This document shows, in pieces, positions 11,289-22,413 of a DNA stretch of 64,000 bases (positions within the stretch are counted from its first letter, which is position 1; the number at the start of each line of letters is the position of its first letter). Both the position numbers and the translations under genes were made by a program. The stretch is from Iris pallida (taxonomy: Eukaryota > Streptophyta > Magnoliopsida > Asparagales > Iridaceae): assembly GCA_029216955.1 (NCBI GenBank), contig JANAVB010015600.1, positions 36,888,153-36,952,152 on the forward strand. Reading direction: 5' to 3'. The notes under the pieces were generated by a model. The model ran no database searches and was not told the DNA's origin. It saw only the letters and a program-made list of their open reading frames with translations.

Positions 11289-14200
11289 TATGAAACCCAG
11301 ATTTTTGATTATTGGTTTGTAGTATAATTTTTGGTTTCATAGTATTATTATATTATTATTATTATTATATATATTATTATATTATTATTTAGTCGGATTT
11401 AGGAAAACACTATTTTTGAAATTAACGTTTGGGTTTTGTTTGTGGCCCTGCCCCGACCCCATGTCCGGAGTCCGACCCCGAACTCGAACCAGACCCGGTT
11501 TCCGAAACCCAACTCAGCCCGAACCGTCCTTATTTTCCTTTCTTTTAAAATTCTAATTTTTATATATTAATCATTTAAAAAAAATATAACCAATGGCCTG
11601 GTCTCCCCACGACCAGGCCTTCTTCCCTATTCTCCAGCACATTTTTCCCTCTCCCCCACACGTTATTTCCCCACTCCCCACTTAAAACCATACACCAGCA
11701 TCACCTTTTCCCCATAAAGAAAAGCCAGCACACATTACTTCCTCTCCTCCACGTATTTTTCCCAACCCCTTCTTTTAAAGACAACACACACCACCACCCC
11801 TAACAGCAACTTTTCTTCCCCACACCCCACCAAACTCTCCACCACTCAAACCCACTCCTTCACTCCTCTTCCCACAACACCCGAGCCCCCGGCTTCCTCC
11901 AGCAAGCCCCGCGCGCCCCGCGCGCCCCGGCGCCCTCCGGGCCACTCGTCCCCATCCGAAACCCCGCGGCTCCGCACCCTGGCAGCGCGCCTCCCCCGGC
12001 TTCCCCGGGCCCCCTGTCGGACCCGCGCCCGCGCGCCCTGGGCCGCCCGCCTCCGGCGACCCTCCGACACCGCGCTCCCGAGTTTCCTCGGCCGCCCCTC
12101 TTCCCAACCGGCGTGCCCCGCGGCCACACCCTCTCAGCCCCGCACTCCAGCAACCCGATTCCCTCCGCCCGTGCGGACCTCCCCGAGCCCGGCCCCCTCT
12201 TCTGGACCAATGCCCCTCCGGCACCCTTCTGCCGGCCTCGCACCGCTCCGGCGTGGTTTCCGTGAGCCTCCCATGCCCTCGCTGTTCCGAACAGCGCTGT
12301 CCCGGGCTTTTCCGACCTGCTACCCGCGATTATTTTCTATATTTTTCATCTGAGAGCTCTAGCCGAGCAACCCAAGGTATAACTCCTTTGTCCCGTCCCA
12401 TTTTCGGTAGTCAATGATGAGATTGGTCCCCGATTCCCTCCCGGGAATTCGGTTTTAGAGCGACATAGTGACTTCGGATTTTTCGGAGATGTTTCTGTGA
12501 TGTTTTGTGTTTATTTCGGATTTTTCCAAAATATGTTTTCTGGATTTTGGGCGCTGTGGTTTCCGAATTCATTTCGGGAATTCCCGAAACTATATTTCGA
12601 GTTTTCGATTAAGCTTCGGGAATTATTCTGTGAATTTAATTTTGGTGTAAAATGGTTTGGAAGTTATTTCTGGGTGTTCCCTTGTTTGGGACTTTTATTA
12701 TGGGCGTTATGGTGCATTTTTCCAGTTTTGGGTTGTCCAGAAAATAGAGAAAATGCTGCCCAAATTTTTATAAAGTTTTATAAATGAATTTCAATCGGTT
12801 TTCGGAAATTATTTATTTGGATTTTGGGCGACGACCATACCGGTCCGTGGGCCCTAGCAAAATGCAAACGAAACCGGTTTTACCCGGACGTTGAGGCATT
12901 AGCAACAAATAGTGACGATTGGACCAAGTCTGAGACTCCTAAAATTTTATTTATTTTATTTTTAGTTTTTGTTTTTAATATTTAAAATTACGGGATATTA
13001 GTCAGAGCTAACTAATTTTCTCTTATTTTAATTTATGTAAAGTTTGTAAGGGCATAAGCCCATATTCCTATTCTGTCAGCTGTGCCCCTGTATTGCGTAG
13101 TCTAGGTTTTTCATTTATTTTTCTGGGTTGATTTTTCCTTTATTTTCTGGTTGGTTTATCTTCTTCATAATTAGGCGCTTCGTAACAAAATGGTTATTAA
13201 ATATTTTGTATATATTAAATAAGGATTTTTTACGATAAAATAACTTGAATAAAATATTGATAGTTAACAAAATCCACGTTTTTATCATTGAAAGAAAATA
13301 TAGTTTTATATATATAATATTATAAAATACAAGTTTTTGCCAAATTAACCGGTAACGATAATTTTTCAAGTAAAACCAGAAACTGGCTATCCAACTAAAT
13401 GAGAACCAACGTAGTACGCGTCGTAAACCGTTAGCAGTAGAATAAACAAACTTAAAATCTGACTAGGACCTGCTACTAGAGATTGCAACTAGCACACCTA
13501 GCTTCGTTTCACAATGGTTCTAAGTCAAGTTCTCCAACTGTAGGGTCTCGGAGACGAACCTAGCATCTTCCCGAAACCAACACCGTTTCCAGTCATAAAC
13601 AAAGGCAAGTACATTTTGTGTTAGTTTACAATTATTTAATAATCGTTTTATTGCAAGTTTAAACCACGATGCAACACGGAACTCTCTCTGAGAGCACTGA
13701 CTGATTGACTGTTGGGTACTGGGGGAGTAGTGTAATGAGTATGACCACATCCAAAGTAATAATTTAGAACTGTATTAGCTTATCCCTCATACACACGGGG
13801 ATAAGCCATATCATTCACTGTACAACCCAAGCCGGTCATATTCATTGCCTATTCACATCACAATGTTTTAACTGCTGGAGAACTGTTTATTTCAAATTGT
13901 TTAAAAATGCATAACTCTATTATTATTTTAATTGTTTGATTATCATGAATTGTACTTTGCTCCCTCCTGACTGGAGATAACATTTTTAGGAGATTTTGAG
14001 GATGCTGAGCTGTTATACAACAGTTATTATGACCCAGTTCTGTACCCTGTGGTATTGCCAGAGTCCCTATTGGAGGACGCAGGACCTAAGGCCGACGAGC
14101 CGAACGCATAGCTAGATTATCTGTTTCCAGTTTTGTTGTTTTAGAATTTTGTTAATTTGATTTCAGTATGTTATTTCAGTCTTTCTAATTCCAGTTGTAC

Positions 14201-14372
14201 TTTTCAAATGTTGAATAAAGTTTTAAATTTCCGAATATTGAGTTGTGACAAATATATAGATGTTGTTGTGATTACCTGCAATAGTGGATACAGCTTACTG
14301 CCGCCGTCTCAACAACGGTACAGGCTGGGCTTGATCCGGTTCGACCCAATTATTTGGGATCGGGTCGTGACA
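11289..14372 (+). repeat. Gypsy-1 5' LTR (~3.08 kb)
   Basis: It aligns along its length with 18119-21171. The first two bases are TA, where the 3' copy has TG. It ends GGGTCGTGACA. Inside are an AT/ATT simple tract (11340-11390), a pyrimidine- and GC-rich block (11640-12260) whose long reverse frames are compositional, and a zone at 12460-12810 with many TTCGGAA/TTCCCGAA motifs. Relative to the 3' copy it has about 36 extra bases near 11690-11725. Confidence 0.93.
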
Positions 14373-14700
14373 TGTTTTTAGTGGTGGCCCATGCAGGTCT
14401 CGAAACAACAACTTAGGAAAACATACCTAGAAACAATTAGAACACTAGAACATCAATTTGTCATGACATAGGACCGAAATATATATATTATAAGTAAATA
14501 TTTTTGTTTGCTATAGACTGGTAGGCTACCTTGCTTGTGTTTGCAACCAAAACTTTCCAGAGTACGGCTAAAGGAAAGACCACTCGTTCCGGCCCTGCTG
14601 GCGAAGAGGTCCATCATCAGTCATACTTGGATCCATACCCATCTTTGAGACTATAATTGCCCTTTATATCTCAGACCACAAATTCTTAACACCCTTGCTT
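14373..14700 (+). other. Gypsy-1 post-LTR leader
   Basis: It begins TGTTTTTAGTGGTGGCCCAT directly after the LTR, where a primer site should be. This is not the initiator-Met site. It closely resembles the Gypsy-2 leader on the minus strand below 42614, so it is probably a lineage-specific primer region with point changes. No open frame is visible before the truncated pol. Confidence 0.6.
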
Positions 14701-17700
14701 GTGATGCCCCTTACCCAACTATGATGTAGTCCTAGGAATGGACTGGTTGAGTAAGCAGCATGTGCTGATAGATTGTCATAGAGGATGTGTAATCTTCAGC
14801 CCACCAGGAGAACCGGAGTTTGAAATCTCTCGAGCTCCGGAAGACATGAAGAGTGTTACCTGCTCCTCTATCACCGAAGAACCCGGGCCTCCTTATCCTA
14901 TCATAGCAGAATTCATGGACGTCTTTTCAGATAGTCTTCCAGGATTGTCGCCAGATCGAGGTGTGGAATTCACCATCGATCTAGTACCCGGCTCTTCCCC
15001 TATTTCTCGGGGATGCTACAGAGTCAACCCCAAGGAGGCAAAGGAGATGAAGGACCAGATTGACGAACTGAAGGTACAAGGATTTATCAGAGATGGGGCT
15101 TCACCCTGGAGAGCACCAGTTTTGTTCGTGCCCAAGAAGGATGGAACCGTGCGGATGTGCATTGATTATCGGGGTCTGAACAACATCACCATCAAGAACA
15201 AGTACCCTCTGCCCCGGATCGACGACCTGTTTGATCAACTGAGTGGAGATAAGGTATTTTCGAAGATAGATCTCAGATCAGGCTACCACCAAATCAAGGT
15301 CAGGAAGGAGGATATCCCGAAAACGGCATTCAACACCAAGTATGCATGGGCAATTTAAATTCTTGGTCATGCCGTTTGGACTGACGAATGCTCCTGCGGT
15401 ATTCATGAACCTTATGAACAAGGTCTTCCATGAATATCTGGATCAGTTTGTTGTTGTCTTCATCGACGACATTCTGATCTACTCGAAGACTGAAGAAGAA
15501 CATGAAGAGCACCTGAGGAAAGTTCTGAGCACCTTGAGGAAGGAGAAGCTCTATGGTAGGCTATTTAAATACGAATTCTTTTTAGACAAAGTGGAATTTC
15601 TGGGCCATGTTGTCACAGGAAAAGGAATTTCGGTGGATCCAAAGAAGATAGCTGCTATTGAGAAGTAGACTGCACCAAGCTCGGTTGCAGAAATCAGAAG
15701 CTTTTTGGGTTTAGCTGGCTACTACCGGAAGTTTGTGAAGGATTTCTCCAAGATTGCTGAACTAATGACGAAGCTTACTAGGAAGAACGAAGAATTCATT
15801 TGGTCTGAATCTTGCCAGTTAGCTTTTGAGGAACTGAAGAAGAGGCTTACAACGGCGCCGATACTTGCGCTACCCTCAGGTACCGGCGGTTTCTCAATTT
15901 ATAGTGATGCTTCCGGTAAGGGATTGGGCTGCGTTCTTCAAAAACACGGGAAAGTAATTGCTTATGCATCTCGGCAATTACGGACTCATGAGAAGAACTA
16001 TCCCACACATGATTTGGAGCTTGCAGCGGTGATATTTGCATTGAAGCTATGGAAGCACTACCTTTATGGAGAGAGAGTAGAAATATTTACAGACCACAAA
16101 AGTCTTAAATATATTTTCACTCAGAAGGAACTGAACATGCGACAGAGACGATGGCTGGAGCTGATGAAGGATTTCGACATCAACCTGCAGTATCATCCGG
16201 GTAAGGCTAATGTTGTTACAGATGCACTTAGTCGATACCCGATGGCAATGTTCTTGACCAAGGAGCATCATTTGCTAGAGGACATGGAAAAGCTTAGACT
16301 GGAGATTGTACTGCCTGAAGAAAAAATGAACAAACTGGGAAGAGAAGCCATTGTACCAGGAGCTGAATCAACAATAATGCAGTTACAAGTGCGTTCAGGT
16401 CTAATGGACAGAGTCAAGGAGAGGCACAATTCCAAGACGAGACACTTTGCAAACTCAGAGATCAAGTGCTGGCCGGAACACTTGAAGGATTCTTAATCGC
16501 CAGTGACGGAGCACTGAAGAATGGTATGAGGCTTTGCGTACCAACTGGCGAACTGAGGAACGAGCTGATGCAAGAAGCGCACCAGTCGCAGTATTCCATA
16601 CATCCTGGAGCCAACAAAATGTATCGGGATATGCGTGCTATAGTGTGGTGGTACGGAATGAAGAAGGACGTATCCAGGTATGTGACTAGATATTTAATTT
16701 GTCAGCAAGTAAAAGCTAGCAGACAGAGACCAGCAGGATTGTTGCAGCCGCTTGACATCCCGGAGTGGAAATGGGAGCACATAACAATGGATTTTGTGTC
16801 GGGACTGTCTCGATCCCAAGGCGGGAAGGATGCCATTTGGGTAATCGTGGACCGACTGACGAAGTCAGCTCACTTTATCCCCTTCAAGGTTGGTCTATCC
16901 ACCGAGAAGTTGGCAGCACTGTACATGCGGCACATCTACCGGATTCATGGAGTTTCGGTAAGTATTGTGTCTGACAGAGATACTAGATTTACCTCTCACT
17001 TTTGGAAGAGTATGTATGACAGTTTGGGAACACAATTGAAGTTCAGTACCGTCTACCATCCCCAAACTGACGGACAATCGGAGGGAACAATCCAGACGCT
17101 AGAAGACATGCTGAGATCCTGCGTCTTAGAATTTGGAGGGTCTTGGGAAGACCATTTGCACTTGGTAGAGTTCTCTTACAACAACAGCTCCAAGCTAGCA
17201 TCGGTATGACACCGTTCGAAGCACTCTATGGACGTCGTTGCCGCACTCCACTTGCTTGGGACGACGTCGGAGAACGAGTATTGCTTGGACCTGAGATGGT
17301 GACCGATGCAGCAGAGAAGGTAAAAATGATCAGAGACAAGCTCAGGATTGCCCAGGACAGACAGAAGCATTGGGCCGATAGCATCCGACGGCCTTTGGAG
17401 TTTGAAGAAGGTGACAGTGTGTTTGTGAAGATCTCTCCTACCAGAGGAACCATCCGTTTCGGTAGAGCAGGAAAGCTAAGCCCCAGGTATATTGGTCCTT
17501 TTGAAGTACTTAACAGGATTGGAGAAGTAGCTTATCGGGTGGCTCTACCACAAGTCTCGAAGGCGTCCACAACGTCTTACACGTTTCGCAGCTGAGACGC
17601 TACATCCCGGATTCGAGCCACATCTTGGACCATTCAGAGCTAGAGTTTGGACCCAGCCTCACAGTGCCAGAGAAGCCAGTGGCGATTTTAGACAGAGGTG

Positions 17701-17790
17701 AGAAGAAAACCAGGAATCCTGTGCCGCCCCATAAACTTCTATTTCTTGCAAACCTTATCTTTCGTTCTAATATTTTGACTGATGCTGCTA
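14700..17790 (+). pseudogene. pol: Gypsy-1 truncated pol (protease end, RT, RNase H, integrase, chromodomain-like tail)
   Basis: The coding relic starts at the last strand of protease ([17 protein letters not shown], ~14738). RT follows with [27 protein letters not shown] and the FIDDIL box near 15460. RNase H has [13 protein letters not shown] near 15905, [11 protein letters not shown] near 16015 and TDHKSLKYI. The integrase zinc region starts near 16585; the first Cys of its CxxC pair is Tyr (RYLICQQVKA), so zinc binding looks impaired. The catalytic core has MDFVSG, VSDRDTRF and DGQSEGTIQ. The tail (EKPVAILDRGEKKTRNP, ~17670) is chromodomain-like. Frame changes lie near 15345, 16422, 17191 and 17566, with a TAG at 15666 in place of Trp. 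Gag is absent. Confidence 0.92.
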
Positions 17791-18089
17791 AGTTAGCCTA
17801 GTTTTGCGAGCCTATTTCTTTATCGAGCTTGATCATGACAGTATTTTATTGGGTGCACTCACTAATATATTGTCTAATCAGAACCGGTGCATAATGGTCT
17901 GATCAACCACGTGTACCTTGGTTCGTATATATATATTCTTATTCTGCGTGGATGATGACATAGTTAAAAATTGTTCCTAAATGTCTCATCCACGACTGCC
18001 TTGGCAATTCTTATTGTTGGACCCGAGTTACGGGCGTAGTACCCGTACCTGTTTGATTTGAGTTTACTCCTAACCCTGCCTTTAATTTC

Positions 18090-18118
18090 GAGGACGAAAT
18101 TTTCTAAGGAGGAAAGAT
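18090..18118 (+). promoter_or_regulatory. Gypsy-1 polypurine tract region
   Basis: GAGGACGAAATT followed by AAGGAGGAAAGAT directly precedes the 3' LTR. The GAGGACGAAATT block is shared with Gypsy-2 (minus strand near 40660). Confidence 0.75.
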
Positions 18119-21100
18119 TGTGAAACCCAGATTTTTGATTATTGGTTTGTAGTATAATTTTTGGTTTTATAGTATTATTATATTATTATTATTATTATAT
18201 ATATTATTATATTATTATTTAGTCGGATTTAGGAAAACACTATTTTTGAAATTAACGTTTGGGTTTTGTTTGTGGCCCTGCCCCGACCCCATATCCGGAG
18301 TCCGACCCCGAACTCGAACCAGACCCGGTTTTCGAAACCCAACTCAGCCCGAACCGTCCTTATTTTTCTTTCTTTTAAAATTCTAATTTCTATATATTAA
18401 TCATTTAAAAAAAAATATATAACCAATGGCCTGGTCTCCCCACGACCAGGCCTTCTCCCCTATTCTCCAGCACATTTTTCCCTCTCCCCCACACGTTATT
18501 TCCCCACTCCCCACTTAAAGCCAGCACACATTACTTCCTCTCCTCCACGTATTTTTTCCATCCCCTTCTTTTAAAGACAACACACACCACCACCCCTAAC
18601 AGCAACTTTTCTTCCCCACACCCCACCAAACTCTCCACCACTCAAACCCACTCCTTCACTCCTCTTCCCACAACACCCGAGCCCCCGGCTTCCTCCAGCA
18701 AGCCCCGCGTGCCCCGGCGCCCTCCGGGCCACTCGCCCTCATACGAAACCCCGCGGCTCCGTACCCCGGCCGCGCGCCTCCCCCGGCTTCCCCGGGCCCC
18801 CTGTCGGACCCGCGCCCGCGCGCCCTAGGCCGCCCGCCTCCGGCGACCCTCCGACACCGCGCTCCCGAGTTTCCTCGGCCGCCCCTCTACCCAATCGGCG
18901 CGCCCCACGGCCACCCCCTCTCGGCCCCGCACTCCAGCAACCCGATTCCCTCCGCCCGTGCGGACCTCCCCGAGCCCGGCCCCCTCTTCTGGACCAGCGC
19001 CCCTCCGGCACCCTTCTGCCGGCCTCGCACCGCTCCGGCGTGGTTTCCGTGAGCCTCCCATGCCCTCGTTGTTCCGAATAGCGCTGTCCAGCGCTGTCCC
19101 GGGCTTTCCCGACCTGCTGCCCGCGATTATTTTTCTATATTTTTCATCTGAGAGCTCTAGCCGAGCAACCCAAGGTATAACTCCTTTGTCCCGTCCCATT
19201 TTCGGTAGTCAATGATGAGATTGGTCCCCGATTCCCTCCCGGGAATTCGGTTTTAGAGCGACGTAGTGACTTCGGATTTTCCGGAGATGTTTCTGTGATG
19301 TTTTGTGTTTATTTCGGATTTTTCCGAAATATGTTTTCTGGATTTTGGGCTCTGTGGTTTTCGAATTCATTTCGGAAATTCCCGAAACTATATTTCGAGT
19401 TTCCGATTAAGCTTCGGGACTTATTTTGTGAATTTAATTTTGGTGTAAAATGGTTTGGAAGTTATTTCTGGGTGTTCCCTTGTTTGGGACTTTTATTATG
19501 GGCGTTATGGTACATTTTCCCAGTTTTGGGTTGTCCCGAAAATAGAGAAAATGCTGCCCAAATTTTTATAAAGTTTTATAAATGAATTTCAATCGGTTTT
19601 CGGAAATTATTTATTTGGATTTTGGGCGACGACCATACCGGTCCGTGGGCCCTAGCAAAATACAAACGAAACCGGTTTTACCCGGACGTTGGGGCATTAG
19701 CAACAAATAGTGACGATTGGACCAAGTCTGAGACTCCTAAGATTTTATTTATTTTATTTTTAGTTTTGGTTTTTAATATTTAAAATTACGGGATATTAGT
19801 CAGAGCTAACTAATTTTCTCTTATTTTAATTTATGTAAAGTTTGTAAGGGCATAAGCCCAGATTCCTATTCTGTCAGCTATGCCCCTGTATTGCGTAGTC
19901 TAGGTTTTTCATTTATTTTTCTGGGTTGATTTTTCCTTTTTTTTCTGGTTGGTTTATCTTCTTCGTAATTAGGCGCTTCGTAACAAAATGGTTATTAAAT
20001 ATTTTGTATAAATTAAATAAGGATTTTTTACGATAAAATAACTTGAATAAAATATTGATAGTTAACAAAATCCACGTTTTTATCATTGAAAGAAAATGTA
20101 GTTTTATATATATAATATTATAAAATACAAGTTTTTGCCAAATTAACCGGTAACGATAATTTTCCAAGTAAAACCAGAAACTGGCTATCCAACTAAACGA
20201 GAACCAACGTAGTACGCGTCGTAAACCGTTAGCAGTAGAATAAACAAACTTAAAAATCTGACTAGTACCTGCTACTAGAGATTGCAACTAGCACACCTAG
20301 CTTGGTTTCATAATGGTTCTAAGTCAAGTTCTCCAACTGTAGGGTCTCGGAGACGAACCTAGCATATTTCCAGAACCAACACCGTTTCCAGTCATAAACA
20401 AAGGCAAGTACATTTTGTGTTAGTTTATAATTATTTAATAATCGTTTTATTGCAAGTTTAAACCACGATGCAACACGGAACTCTCTCTGAGAGCACTGAC
20501 TGATTGACTGTTGGGTACTGGGGGAGTAGTGTAATGAGTATGACCACATCCAAAGTAATAATTTAGAACTGTATTAGCTTACCCCTCATACACACGGGAA
20601 TAAGCCATATCATTCACTGTACAACCCAAGTCGGTCATATTCATTGCCTATTCACATCACAGTGTTTTAACTGCTGGAGAACTGTTTATTTCAAATTGTT
20701 TAAAAGTGCATAACTCTATTATTATTTTAATTGTTTGATTATCATGAATTGTACTTTGCTCCCTCCTGTCTGGAGATAACATTTTTAGGGAATTTTGAGG
20801 ATGCTGAGCTGTTATACAACAGTTATTATGACCCAGTTCTGTACCCTGTGGTTTTGCCAAAGTCCCCATTGGAGGACGCAGGACCTGAGGCCGACGAGCC
20901 GAACGCATAGCTAGATTATCTGTTTCCAGTTTTGTTGTTTTAGAATTTTGTTAATTTGATTTCAGTATTTTATTTCAGTCTTTCTAATTCCAGTTGTACT
21001 TTTCAAATGTTGAATAAAGTTTTAAATTCCCGAATATTGAGTTGTGACAAATATATAGATGTTGTTGTGATTACCTGCAATAGTGGATACAGCTTACTGT

Positions 21101-21171
21101 CGCCGTCTCAACAACGGTACAGGCTGGACATGATCCGGTTCGATCCAATTATTTGAGATCGGGTCGTGACA
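18119..21171 (+). repeat. Gypsy-1 3' LTR (~3.05 kb)
   Basis: It starts TGTGAAACCCAG and ends GGGTCGTGACA. It is the same family as 11289-14372, with scattered substitutions and small indels, including loss of ~36 bp near 18517. Confidence 0.93.
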
Positions 21172-21737
21172 ATATGGATGCAGTGTTTCAGATCTTCAGA
21201 TATCCGAAAGGGACGCCGGAAAAAGGGCTATGGTTCAAGAAGAATGGATGTATAGAAGTTGAGGGATACTGCGATGCAGACTGGACGAGCTGCATAGACA
21301 ATAGAAGGTCTACCACAGGATATTGTGTCTTTGTAGGAGGAAACTTGGTCTCATGGAGAAGTAAGAAACAGTCAGTGGTAGCACGGTCTACAGCTGAAGC
21401 AGAATACAGAGCAATGGCTTTAGGAGTGTCGGAGTTGCTGTGGGTGAAAGCGTTGCTTACAGAGTTCAAGCTGGACAAGGGAGCACCGTTACGTCTTCTG
21501 AGCGATAGTCAAGATGCAATAAGTATAGCTAATAATCCAGTTTAGCACGACAGAACGAAGCACATCGAGATCGATCGATTCTTCATCAAAGAGAAGCTGG
21601 AACAAGGGATACTGAAGATTGATCATGTTCGCTCAGAAGAACAAGTGGCAGACTGTCTGACTAAGGATCTTAGTTCATTAAGTCTGTCGAAGCTATGTAA
21701 CAAGATGGGAATGATTAATATCTATCGCCCATCTTGA
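21172..21737 (+). pseudogene. pol: Copia-2 polyprotein, part 2 (RNase H and C-terminus)
   Basis: This resumes the Copia-2 frame after Gypsy-1. It shows the copia RNase H signatures YCDADWTS, STTGYCVFVGG, SKKQSVVARSTAEAEY and LLSDSQDAI, then RTKHIEIDRFFIKEKL and a C-terminus ending with TGA at 21735. An in-frame TAG at 21543 interrupts it before HDRTKH. The purine tract for the 3' LTR starts at the stop codon. Confidence 0.93.
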
Positions 21738-21744
21738 GGGGGAG

Positions 21745-21863
21745 TGTTGAGAACTAATAAGGGATTTAGTCCCACATTGAAAAATGTAGTATGAAGAGGA
21801 GCTAGACTCCCTATAAGTAGTGGAGTAGCCAATCAATAAAATATACAACAATTATTCTCTACA
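21745..21863 (+). repeat. Copia-2 3' LTR (119 bp)
   Basis: Near-identical to 6517-6635. A TATA-like CTATAAGT is at 21811-21818 and the copy ends in ACA before the TTAAA duplication at 21864-21868. Confidence 0.93.
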
Positions 21864-21951
21864 TTAAATTTCATAATTTATGTTGTCTGATTCGAAATGA
21901 ATGTTTTGAAAATGGCCAATATTGACCATTGTTTTTATAACGATTTGACAG

Positions 21952-21954
<3 letters not shown>

Positions 21955-22035
<81 letters not shown>

Positions 22036-22063
22036 GTGTGTGTGTGTGTATGTGTGTGTGTGA
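21955..22063. repeat. Compound AT and GT microsatellite
   Basis: An uninterrupted AT run of about 78 bp passes into a GT run with one TA interruption. Array length in an assembly may be unreliable. Confidence 0.95.
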
Positions 22064-22079
22064 GAGATTTCCAGAATAG

Positions 22080-22133
22080 TTTGAAAAGCGTTATATATAT
22101 AATTCCTACTTATAACGCTTTGAAATAAATGTG

Positions 22134-22191
<58 letters not shown>

Positions 22192-22413
22192 AAATGTTTA
22201 TAACACTTCAAAAATTTTGTGTCATATGTAGTTGTATTATTTATAACGTTTTCTGGAAAAAAAAATGTTATATGAGGCGAGATCATTTATAACGGTTTTA
22301 GTAAATATTTATAACACTGGTTTTCATGACGGTTGTGGGATTACCAAAAAGCGTTATAAAATATCATTTATGACGATTTTTAGCCGTCATAAAAAGGTAT
22401 TTTTCTTGTAGTG
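22080..22413 (-). mobile_element. Orphan CACTA (En/Spm) terminus with subterminal repeats
   Basis: The sequence ends TTTTCTTGTAGTG at 22401-22413, the complement of CACTACAAGAAAA, a common plant CACTA terminal repeat. The preceding 330 bp carry repeated TTATAACG/CGTTATAA motifs in both orientations, as expected of CACTA subterminal repeats. The opposite end was not found to the left, so the element is either truncated or extends past the Copia-2 insertion and lost its left end. Confidence 0.6.
22134..22189. repeat. TA microsatellite
   Basis: About 55 bp of uninterrupted TA repeats inside the putative CACTA subterminal region. Confidence 0.95.

Larger units (their letters stand above)
11289..21171 (+). 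mobile_element. Gypsy-1: Ty3-gypsy chromovirus nested in Copia-2
   Basis: Two ~3.05-kb LTRs (11289-14372 and 18119-21171) surround a 3.7-kb internal region, and the 5-bp duplication ATATG flanks the whole. Pol order is RT, RNase H, integrase, then a chromodomain-like tail, which is the Ty3-gypsy order. Gag and nearly all of protease are missing, and pol carries several frameshifts, so it cannot move alone. LTR length and the tail suggest a Tekay/Del-type chromovirus; that lineage call is inference. Confidence 0.92.
6517..21863 (+). mobile_element. Copia-2: complete Ty1-copia element with 119-bp LTRs, interrupted by Gypsy-1
   Basis: Both ends are defined. The LTR starts TGTTGAGAACT at 6517 and again at 21745, each copy is 119 bp, and the element is flanked by TTAAA on both sides (6512-6516 and 21864-21868). 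A primer site TGGTATCAGAGC follows the 5' LTR and a purine tract (TTGAGGGGGAG) precedes the 3' LTR. Internal order is leader, gag, protease, integrase, RT, RNase H, as in Ty1-copia. Removing the nested Gypsy-1 leaves about 5.5 kb. The polyprotein has six in-frame stops, so it is not autonomous. Confidence 0.95.

Noticed and set aside
11775..12243. Overlapping long minus-strand open frames, rich in Gly, Arg and Ala (also 18739-19199)
   Set aside because: They lie in a GC-rich LTR block, have biased repetitive composition, overlap in several frames and show no domain.
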